Source of the DNA: Calendula officinalis
Taxonomy: Eukaryota > Streptophyta > Magnoliopsida > Asterales > Asteraceae
Assembly: GCA_963853835.1 (NCBI GenBank)
Contig: OY970821.1
Coordinates: 52,282,646-52,346,645 of the forward strand
DNA length: 64,000 bases
Reading direction: 5' to 3'
Shown one piece after another: positions 1 to 8,053 of the stretch. The translations under genes were made by a program, and so were the position numbers. Below the pieces are notes generated by a model. The model did not search any database. It saw only the letters and a program-made list of their open reading frames with translations, and was not told the DNA's origin. Numbering within the stretch: the stretch's first letter is position 1; each line of letters begins with the position of its first letter.

Positions 1-1821
1 CATTCATGAGCGGCAGAAAACTAGAACCCTCCCCCACCATCAGCGCTCTTCATCCCTAGCAGCAATCCCAATTCCCTACCGTTTTCTGTCAATCGAGAAG
101 TGAAGACGGAAGCCAGTATTGTCGAGAAAGGAGAGTCCATCAATTCGAAGGTGTAATCCAGTGTTGTTCGGTAAACCTTTTACCTCCTTTCTTCGTTTCA
201 TTTTTATTCCTACCGGTCTCCTTTTTATTGGTTGTTGTGTGAACCGATTGACCTTGTAATCGTGAGCAGCGAAGGTATTCGAGCAAAGGATTTCTCGTCG
301 GGATAGAGCAATAGTGAACTAATCGGTGATCGAGCTCTTGTAGAGTGTCCGCAGGTAAATCCTTATTCGTTTCCTTCAGTTCTCTAAATCCGGATTCAAT
401 TGGTAATAACTTTTATGTTGTGACTTTGTTGGTTGCGGGATCGAGCAGCAGATTGAGTGATCAGGAAAACGCAAGTGGCTTCGGGAAATTGATGGTAAAG
501 CAAACATTAATCGGTAGTCCTTCTGTTCTTTCATTAGTTTGTTTGTAGTCTTATTGCGGGTTCTAATCGGTGGTCAAATGAGCAATTAATTCGAGTAATT
601 CAGGGCAGGTTTGAACCGAGCAAGGAAGGCTCGGGTTGTGCAGTTATCGTGGTCATTTTTTTAGCTGCTTCTTTTCATTGTCGACTAGTTTTTACCCGTA
701 ATTATTATAGTGATTTTATGGACATCGGGACCGAACTATAGCTGTGATCGAGTTCGTGTAATTGGTTTGGGCTGTCACGATTGCGTTTCGGGATTATCGG
801 GCTGAGCTCAGTGAACCCGGGGTGTGGTGATAGCTTTGGAATTTTTCGTTTCGGTATAATTCAATTCCTTATTTCATCGTTCGTTTAATTTGAGTTTCGT
901 TTGTTACTGAACTGTTGAACGATTCTGTCTGACCTGTTCGGGTCAGTTTTTGACCGGCTGCGGGTCAGAATATCGACCCCGTGTCTTTTGGACTTTTGTA
1001 GCTCGTTGTTGTACCTTTCCGTGGCCGCATACGCCTCGTTAATTGAGATTACAGCCTCTGAGATATGTTATTTTTCGTAACAGACTGCAGTGCTGAAATA
1101 CAGCACCGAGCAACCATGTTGCAGGCCTGTTTCGTGACCCTTCGGGGCAGAACAGGGCCGAACGTTATAAGGAAAAATTGTAGGATTATATGACTATTAT
1201 ATTCTGTAAAAATTTGGGAACTTTTAACCATACTGATTAGGAGTTATGGCTGTTCCCGTAAGACCGACGGGTGCGGTCAGATTTTGTAAAAACAAGTTTT
1301 AATTCGGGCTTTATTTACATGTCTAAGAGATAGATTGCTGTGATTTTGATTATTAAAGATCTCCGGAGCTTGCGTATTCGAGGTGAGTATTCTCACCGTG
1401 TATTCAGTTTTAACGTTGTACATGCATGACTTATGTGTTATACTAGTTGAACCATACTTGTTATCTGAGTTTGATATGTTATCTGAGTATCTGAGCATCT
1501 GTTTATTTATTTTGATCTGAGACATTGTGCCTGGGTAACTGAGCTCGGCACAGAGTCATTTTGTGCTACTACTTGCTAGGTCATCTGAGATAATTATGTT
1601 AAAGAGATAAAAACATAATAACACACATCTATGTTTTTGGCTATATGCCTATCTTGGGATCACCTCCCGTCTGAGTTTTTGGGATCACTCCCGTCTGAGT
1701 TTAGGGCTTACGCCTATCTGTTAGGGTAGAAAACCCGGTCAAACCTATTACTTTGTGAATCTGATGAACAAAGGAATATATAAGTTTAACTTATATAAAT
1801 AATCTTAGTGAAACTCGTCTC

Positions 1822-1977
1822 ATACCGAGTTGGTCGGTATCTGGTCATACTTAGTTGGTCAGTATGAGGTGATACCGAGTTCACGGACCGAGCTCCACAT
1901 AGCGAGTTGGTCGGTATAGTTCAGTCTCATACCGAGTTGGTCGGTATAGCTCAGTCTCATACCGAGTTGGTCGGTAT
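1822..1977. promoter_or_regulatory. array of dyad-symmetric 18-19-bp motifs in the N LTR
   Basis: The unit ATACCGA-GTTGG-TCGGTAT has perfect 7-bp inverted arms and a 5-bp spacer. Full copies stand at 1822-1840, 1929-1947 and 1959-1977. A variant with TCAGTAT stands at 1847-1865, and half-sites follow at 1872 and after 1987. The last copies repeat with a 30-bp period. The array recurs in the 3' LTR at about 3851-4006. It lies upstream of the TATA box, as expected of an LTR enhancer bound by a dimeric factor; that role is inference. Confidence 0.7.
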
Positions 1978-2116
1978 AGCTCAGTCTCATACTGAGTACA
2001 CGGACCGACCAGTCCGTGAATGGTGCATTCCTTATTTGAGTAACAGGTCAAATCCCTTTAATCAAGGGATGCACTTATTAGAATTGGGAGTTACATATAG
2101 AATAGGGTTAATTGTA

Positions 2117-2145
2117 AAACCTCTATACATTATAAATAGAGGTTT
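2117..2145 (+). promoter_or_regulatory. TATA box inside a 10-bp dyad, N LTR
   Basis: TATAAATA lies at 2131-2138. Perfectly complementary 10-bp arms lie at 2117-2126 and 2136-2145, overlapping the end of the TATA box. Transcription would run rightward toward the PBS. The equivalent site in element A has different arm bases that still pair. Confidence 0.7.
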
Positions 2146-2365
2146 AGTCTTTAGTTGTTAAGCATCCTTTTGGATCCCGGTTGATCAGTTGTGTGGATCA
2201 CCGGTAACCCAATTCTAAATGTAACACTTTGTGGAGTGTTCTTGGTTATTCCGCAACCAAGAACACATTTTATACGTTTGTGCTTAATAAGAATAATCGT
2301 ATGACGTATATGATCTTGTCTTTACCGATTTTATTAACAATATATGGGTGGTTGGGTCCTACAAT

Positions 2366-2377
2366 TGGTATCAGAGC
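2366..2377 (+). other. primer binding site of N
   Basis: TGGTATCAGAGC, the plant initiator-Met tRNA complement, lies two bases after the end of the 5' LTR. Confidence 0.93.
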
Positions 2378-3738
2378 GGTTCAAAGTTATCTACAACTTT
2401 GATGATCTTTTAACCCTATATATTGTTGAAGATCAAGTCTTTTCATAAAGAAGAACTATGCAGAATTTTCGTCATTTTCTGCGTACGGGTAGAAGAAATG
2501 CCGGATCTCCTTCGTTAACAGTCGAATATGTGTGAAATTTGAACAGGAGGTTCTCAACACACAGACACACAATCAGACCGTTCAGTTTTGTATTTGAAGA
2601 TTCGCGTAGAGCGATATGGTAGGCGCATCAGGTCATATATTTTGTTTTTTATTCCTTACCTGCTGGGCAGCCATGGAAGAAAAATTGGCTCTCCTTCTTC
2701 AAACAACGAATGAGCGTGAAATTTTAACTGAAGGTTCACCATAATGTGTTTAATGTTTTCACCGTTCAGATCTTCAAAAGGAATCGTTAATTAAGAGATA
2801 TATATTTTTGAAGATTATTGACGAATATTTATGGTATGTTTTTAATTCTGCGCAACTGTGATAAAACGGCTATTATATCTTTTGTAACCATTGAATCTTC
2901 ATGAATTTTGGATATGATATCCATAACACATACATTTACTCGGTATCAAAATTTCAGACTGATCAGGAACATATATTGAGAGATACATATTTTCAAAGTT
3001 GCTGGTTTTCTGATACTGAGTGTCTCATACTGAGTGGTCAGTATGAGACTGCTGTGATCGTTTCAACCGTTGGATCCTTATGATTTTTGGAGATGATGTT
3101 GAAGACAGGTATAGGTATGTTGTGTAAAAAATTCATAATCATCAGAAAATTCTACATGGAGATATGATTTTTTGAAGTTGATGCAAAATTAGAGAAACGA
3201 AATTCTGAAAGCTGAATTTTTCAAGTGAGTATGTTTCACATGTTTTTCTCTTTATAATCATATAAAATCATCTTAAACTGAGGAAATCCATAAGTTGATT
3301 GATTCTTTGGTGGGGTTTCAAGTCAAAGATAAAATATACCGAACGGTTTAATGTGAAAGTATATGATTCAGGGGGAGAAAAACTCAATGCGATATATATT
3401 TTCTCTTAATATAAAGCTAAAGTTCTTGAAGCTAAAGTGTTCATACTAAGTTATTCAAGGGGGTACATGTCACATATTATTTTACAATCATTTGAATCGT
3501 TTCAAACTGAGGAAATCTACTAGTTGAATGATTCTTGGGATATGTTTCATTTCAACTCAAATATACCGGACAGTTTAAGGAGGAGTCAATGATTGTGGGG
3601 GAGAAAAGTTAATGTGACATATATTTTCTTGAAGTACTTAGTGAATAAAAAATATGAAAAGATCTCAAAAAGAAGACCATACAAGACAAGATCGTTATTA
3701 TTTATTAGGTTAAACATATTCATTTGTTATCATCAGAT
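2378..3738 (+). other. non-coding interior of N
   Basis: No ORF with a recognisable domain is present. The sequence is AT-rich and contains two diverged repeats of an 'aaatc..agttgattgattctt..gggggagaa' module, around 3285-3380 and 3505-3605. A 24-bp palindrome lies at 3024-3047. Confidence 0.7.
3024..3047. promoter_or_regulatory. 24-bp palindrome in the N interior
   Basis: CTCATACTGA and TCAGTATGAG form 10-bp perfect arms around GTGG. It is the same ATACTGA/TCAGTAT dyad that occurs in the LTR of element A. Confidence 0.65.
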
Positions 3739-3747
3739 AGGGGGAGA
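3739..3747 (+). other. polypurine tract of N
   Basis: AGGGGGAGA lies immediately before the 3' LTR. It is the normal plus-strand primer position and matches the tract of element A. Confidence 0.9.
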
Positions 3748-3748
3748 T

Positions 3749-4392
3749 TGTTAGGGTAGAAAACCCGGTCAAACCTATTACTTTGTGATCTGATGAACAA
3801 AGGAATATATAAGTTTAACTTATATAAATAATCTTAGTGAAACTCGTCTCATACCGAGTTGGTCGGTATCTGGTCATACTGAGTTGGTCAGTATGAGGTG
3901 ATACCGAGTTCACGGACCGAGCTCCACATAGCGAGTTGGTCGGTATAGTTCAGTCTCATACCGAGTTGGTCGGTATAGCTCAGTCTCATACCGAGTTGGT
4001 CGGTATAGCTCAGTCTCATACTGAGTACACGGACCGACCAGTCCGTGAATGGTGCATTCCTTATTTGAGTAACAGGTCAAATCCCTTTAATCAAGGGATG
4101 CACTTATTAGAATTGGGAGTTACATATAGAATAGGGTTAATTGTAAAACCTCTATACATTATAAATAGAGGTTTAGTCTTTAGTTGTTAAGCATCCTTTT
4201 GGATCCCGGTTGATCAGTTGTGTGGATCACCGGTAACCCAATTCTAAATGTAACACTTTGTGGAGTGTTCTTGGTTATTCCGCAACCAAGAACACATTTT
4301 ATACGTTTGTGCTTAATAAGAATAATCGTATGACGTATATGATCTTGTCTTTACCGATTTTATTAACAATATATGGGTGGTTGGGTCCTACA
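3749..4392 (+). repeat. 3' LTR of N
   Basis: This 644-bp copy of 1719-2363 lacks one base (AATC versus ATC near 3788) and has one other visible change (ACTTAG versus ACTGAG). CTATC follows it. Confidence 0.95.
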
Positions 4393-4868
4393 CTATCTGA
4401 GGTGTGAGGAGGGGCGATCGACCCGAATCACACAAGCGCGCTATATAAATTAAAATCTGAGTAACAAAATCCGAGAAAAATAATTCTAAGTAATTAACTG
4501 AGTAGATTCTGATTAGGAGTACACCGATGTGCCCTCATGTGTTGTATGTTTTAATTGTTTGCATTTTGAGATTATTCACTCAGCTTCCCAGCTGACCCAA
4601 AACTTTCCCCCACATTGTTTCAGGTACCTGCAAAGGAAAGGAGAAGGTGGACGGTTGACCGCTGTGTTTTTCAAGTGCTGATGTGGGCAGCATTTAATAT
4701 TTTTAAAACACTTTAGTTTATCTAAACTATTTCCTCATTAAATAAATTTTTAAATGAAGAGATTATTATTGGGATTTAATAATTCAAGTATTGGGACCTT
4801 TTAATTCAATATCTTGTAATACAAAGTTTTTAAAAATTTTTTATTTTTGTAAAATTTTAGGTGTTACA

Positions 4869-5325
4869 AATAGAAACTCGATCCTTGGAGTTGATCGAAT
4901 AGATCATCAATACGGGGAAGAGGATATCGATTTTTAATGGTTACATTGTTCAATTCACGATAGTTAATGCACATTCGCATTGAACCATCTTTCTTTTTAA
5001 CGAAGAGGACCGGAGCTCTCCAGGGCGAGAAACTCGGTCGAATAAAACAAAGATCAAGAAGTTCTTGCAATTGCGATGAAAGTTCTTGCATTTCAGACGG
5101 TGCAAGATGATAAGGAGAACGCGCAATAGGTGCGGATCCTGGAATCAGATCAATACGAAATTCGACTTGTCTCTGAGGCGGCAGTCCAGACAATTCACTA
5201 GGAAATACACCAGGAAATTCACGAACGATAGGTATGTCCTCAATCTTACGATTTTTGGACTTTGTGTCAACGACATGAGCAAGAAAGGCTTGGCATCCTT
5301 TACGAAGATATTTTTGAACTTTCAT
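4869..5325 (-). pseudogene. G2 reverse transcriptase, N-terminal fragment
   Basis: The encoded stretch runs through the conserved entry to Gypsy RT. The linker IPIVREFPGVFPSELSGLPP is followed by the SPWRAPVLFVKKKDGSMRM core, INYRELN and RYPLPRIDDLFDQLQG. It stops right after SSFY because G1 is inserted there. The catalytic YxDD region is beyond the break. The frame differs from that of gag/protease (5653 versus 5325), so at least one net frameshift lies between 5325 and 5400. The fragment is about 150 residues and not functional. Confidence 0.9.
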
Positions 5326-5359
5326 GGAATTTATGATTTTTATGTTTTTGTTTCTGTGT

Positions 5360-5731
5360 TCACCTTGAATTAATAAAGTTTATGTTTTTGTTTCGGATTT
5401 GTTTGGTGTAACATATTATTTCAGCACGGTTTTTAGACAACCAATCCATCCCTATGACGATATCAAAACTACCTAGCTCTACAGGCACAAGGTCTATATA
5501 AAAAATGTGATCATCTAGGTCAAGCTTACAACCTTTAAAAACTTCACTAGACCTAACAACTTTGCCATTTGCTAGCTCGATTTCATAATTAAATTTCAAA
5601 CGATCAGGATTCAAATTTAAGAAACTTTGAAAGTCGGTCGATACGAAACTCAAGTCGGCTCCCGAATCAAATAAAATAGAGGCAAAATGGTTGTTGACGA
5701 TAAACGTACCAGCAACGGTATCGAGATTTTA
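5360..5731 (-). pseudogene. G2 aspartic protease
   Basis: The retroviral-type protease cleaves Gag-Pol. The LFDSGAD active-site motif is visible just upstream of the first methionine, and FDIVIGMDWLSKNRAEI marks its C-terminal half. It lies in the same frame as gag but is cut from it by an in-frame TAA at 5731-5729. It loses frame again after the AEIICY stretch, near 5390-5420, before RT. Family knowledge: the enzyme works as a dimer with one Asp per subunit. Confidence 0.85.
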
Positions 5732-7008
5732 GCGAGCTTCCGGAGCATTCATAACAAATGCACGACCACGACCATTCTGACGATCATTGTTGTTGTTGGC
5801 ATTGTGATTGTTGTTGCGGTTGTTGTTATGATTGCCATTGTTGTTGTTGTTGCCATTCTGGTTGTTGTTGTTGTTCTGAAGCTTAGGGCAACGATTACGA
5901 TAGTGGTTAGGATCACCACACTCGTAGCAGACAGGATTCTTAGGAGGATTGTTGGACGAACACTTTCAGAAATTGTGACCCCAGCGGTCACACTTGTAGC
6001 ACTTCTCACACTGACCTTCATGATGCCAATTACACTTGCTGCACATGGGCTTACTTCCAGCATAAGACTTAGAATCAGAATTAGACTGATTGTTGTTCTG
6101 ATTAGAGGCAGCATAATTCTTAGTCTTCTGAGACTTGTTCCCTTTGTAATCACGCTTGTTGTCGTAGGAACGCTGTCCATTTTCATTATTCGAATTTTCA
6201 GAGGATTTGCTAGACACAACTAGCTTGTCTTTGAACGATCCACTTCTCATAGCATCATCAGTCAACCTTGTTGAACGATTCACAGCATCTTCGAATGTTG
6301 CCGGTTCAGAAGCAATAACATGAGTACGAATAAGATCATGAAGACCTTGAAGATACCTTTCAATACGCTTAAATTCAGGGGAAACCATATGAGGAATGAG
6401 ACGAGCGAGTTCTTGGAACTTAGTCGTGTAGGTAACAATATCAGATCCAACCATGGATAGATTCCATAATTCCACTTCAACTTTATGTAGCTCTCTCCTT
6501 GGACAAAACTTCTGCGTTAACTGATTTTTGAACGTATCCCAGGTCATAGCATCAGCATTTGCACGACCTAAGACTTGCACTTGGGAATTCCACCAGGACA
6601 ACGCTTCCTTGGACAACGTGCTAGCATCAAACTTCGCCATATTCTCAGGGGCACATTGGATGATACTGAAAATAGATTCCACTTTCTCAATCCAGTGGAT
6701 GATAGCAATGGCACCTTCAGATCCAGAGTATGTCGGAGGATGACAGGACGTAAAGGTCTTAAACGACTGACCTTGACGATTAGCATTGGGATCTGAAGTT
6801 TACACAAATAAAGAAAGAAAATGAACAATAGATTAAAATAAGATGAAAATAAATGAATTTTCTTTGTGGAGTCGAATGATATACTGTTGTTTCCACAGTT
6901 AGATGCACCAGCGGCATCTCCTCTTGCAGCGTTCATTTGAGTCTTCGCTTCAGCGATTCGGCGTTCCACCATTTGTTCAACAGTCTCAGCGTTTCCTCCT
7001 CGAGCCAT
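5732..7008 (-). pseudogene. G2 gag, with a putative intron and two nonsense codons
   Basis: The start is the ATG at 7008, with an N-terminus beginning MARGGNAETVEQMVERRI. The capsid region includes the tryptophan motif LSWWN and LQGLHDLIRTHVI. Three CCHC-type zinc knuckles follow near 6010-5890, then an Asn-rich tail that explains the (GTT)n stretch on the plus strand at about 5775-5880. Removing 6793-6884 joins the N-terminal part to the capsid part in one frame. An in-frame TGA at 5968-5966 falls inside knuckle 2, between its His and last Cys, and a TAA at 5731-5729 follows the tail. Both changes could arise from C-to-T transitions. Confidence 0.85.
6793..6884 (-). other. putative GT-AG intron in G2 gag
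   Basis: On the minus strand the segment starts GTATAT and ends TTTGTGTAAACTTCAG after a T-rich tract. It is 92 bp and AT-rich relative to its flanks. Its length (3n+2) exactly accounts for the frame change between the N-terminal and capsid parts of gag, with a phase-1 junction. It could instead be a small insertion. Confidence 0.6.
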
Positions 7009-7371
7009 TGATGAATTGCTGATACAAATAATACGATTTAAATAAAGAATTAAGAAAAGGATAATATAGAAGGATTATAAAGGAAATATATGCTTATTAT
7101 AAGAATCGAAGAATAGATATACAATAGACGTAATAGTAGTAGTAGACGTAGATATAAATAGTCGTAGATATAGTAGTAATAGAGACGTATAGAAAATACA
7201 ATAGAAACAATAAAATTTTCTAAAATATCACTTTTATTAAACACATTCCTAATACATAATAGTTTTAAAAGTATGGCACATATGCCAATACTGGATAAAA
7301 GAAAATACTAAAATAGCTAAACATAAACCTAATAATAGTAATAGAAAACAATATAGACGATATGTAGATGA
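7009..7371 (-). other. G2 untranslated spacer between leader ORF and gag
   Basis: An AT-rich stretch with repeated GTAGTAGTA / TATAGTAGT simple sequence around 7125-7200. No ORF of note. Confidence 0.6.
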
Positions 7372-7812
7372 CTAATCATCTTCCTCTGGCTCAGAGTCTT
7401 CCATAGGCTCTGACTTTTCTTCTGGTTCTTCCTCTGGTTCTGATTCTTCTTCTGGCTCAGAGTCTTCTTCAGGCTCTGATTCTGATATCACATCTGGCTC
7501 TGGTTCTCGACGTCGTGGAGTTATTGGAGCAACATCACGCTTTGGTTTCGCAGGCGAACATAACCATATCATGCCACCCTCACGCCGACGATAGATAATA
7601 GGACGCTGACCACGAGCTGGAGTGGGAGGACCATTAGGAATAATGGGAATTGGACGTCTTCTTGGGCGACAATGCCATGGAACAACAGGAGGTTGTACCA
7701 CTGCTGGCACTAGAGCAACATGCACTGGGACTACTAGGACAACAGCACCACGATCACTATCAGAATCAGACGAAATATCGAGGACACTAGCAGGCGACAT
7801 TCTACTGATCAC
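7372..7812 (-). CDS. G2 leader ORF, acidic repeat protein
   Basis: A 146-codon ORF lies between the PBS and gag. The N-terminus is Ser/Asp-rich (SSDSDSD), the middle is Pro/Arg-rich, and the C-terminal third is a run of SEPEE-type acidic repeats. I recognise no catalytic domain. Short acidic ORFs upstream of gag occur in some Tekay-type elements, but a function is not established here. It starts at the ATG at 7812; a later in-frame ATG is possible. It is open to its stop, unlike gag, but low-complexity ORFs survive decay more easily. Confidence 0.5.
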   Translation of the reverse strand: MISRMSPASVLDISSDSDSDRGAVVLVVPVHVALVPAVVQPPVVPWHCRPRRRPIPIIPNGPPTPARGQRPIIYRRREGGMIWLCSPAKPKRDVAPITPRRREPEPDVISESEPEEDSEPEEESEPEEEPEEKSEPMEDSEPEEDD

Positions 7813-8038
7813 GACGCGTAAAATTTAATAGATTATGAAAATTTTAGGCTCTCTGACGAATGCTAACTATCACACTAAGGCAAAACTAACTAGGGCAAAT
7901 GTTCTAATCTAAGAACAATGGAACTTCAGGATAAGAGACTGAGCGTGCCATGATTATATTTTGTTTTGTAAAAGTTTTTGTTTGTCCCAAAAATCTTTTG
8001 TAGTTATAGACTAGGCTTGCTAATTCACTATAACTTAA

Positions 8039-8050
8039 GCTCTGATACCA
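8039..8050 (-). other. primer binding site of G2
   Basis: On the minus strand TGGTATCAGAGC, complementary to initiator-Met tRNA, lies three bases after the LTR end at 8054. Confidence 0.92.
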
Positions 8051-8053
8051 CTC

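Larger units (their letters stand above)
1719..2363 (+). repeat. 5' LTR of N
   Basis: A 645-bp direct repeat of 3749-4392. It starts TGTTAGGG, ends CCTACA, and is followed directly by the PBS. It holds a 30-bp tandem repeat array and a TATA box at 2131-2138. The ORF across 1907-2161 is only the translation of the tandem array. Confidence 0.95.
1719..4392 (+). mobile_element. N: young non-autonomous LTR retrotransposon
   Basis: Two almost identical LTRs, TGTTAGGG to TCCTACA, bound a 1.4-kb interior with no long ORF. A 5-bp target duplication CTATC flanks it (1714-1718 and 4393-4397). An initiator-Met-type PBS follows the 5' LTR and a polypurine tract precedes the 3' LTR, so all cis signals for reverse transcription are present while gag and pol are missing. 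The LTRs differ by one substitution and one single-base indel by eye, which indicates recent movement with proteins supplied in trans. Shared palindromes, TATA context and the GGGGGAGATTGTTA junction point to a Sirevirus-like partner related to element A. It sits inside G1. Confidence 0.93.
1..4868 (+). mobile_element. G1: Gypsy-type LTR, cut by the left edge and by element N
   Basis: The stretch ends at 4868 with a GGTGTTACA terminus and abruptly interrupts the reverse transcriptase of the minus-strand element G2, so 4868/4869 is an insertion junction. Its 3' 470 bp (4398-4868) resembles in layout the LTR stub at 14520-14880 read on the other strand: a TTATTCACTCA motif, GGGACCTTT and a TGTTACA end. 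The first 1.7 kb is coding-free, G/T-rich sequence of LTR/leader character. With N removed, at least 2.2 kb belongs to G1. The left boundary, and whether this is a solo LTR or the 3' LTR of a full element, lie outside the window. The short ORFs inside (for example 345-548) carry no recognisable domain. The orientation is inferred from the CA end only. Confidence 0.6.

Noticed and set aside
1907..2161. 84-codon ORF present twice (also 3936-4190)
   Set aside because: It covers the LTR tandem array of N; both copies are identical because the LTRs are, so identity is not evidence of coding.
5687..6223. Plus-strand 178-codon hydrophobic ORF resembling a membrane protein
   Set aside because: It is the antisense of the Asn-rich and zinc-knuckle part of G2 gag; valine/isoleucine runs come from antisense AAC/AAT codons.
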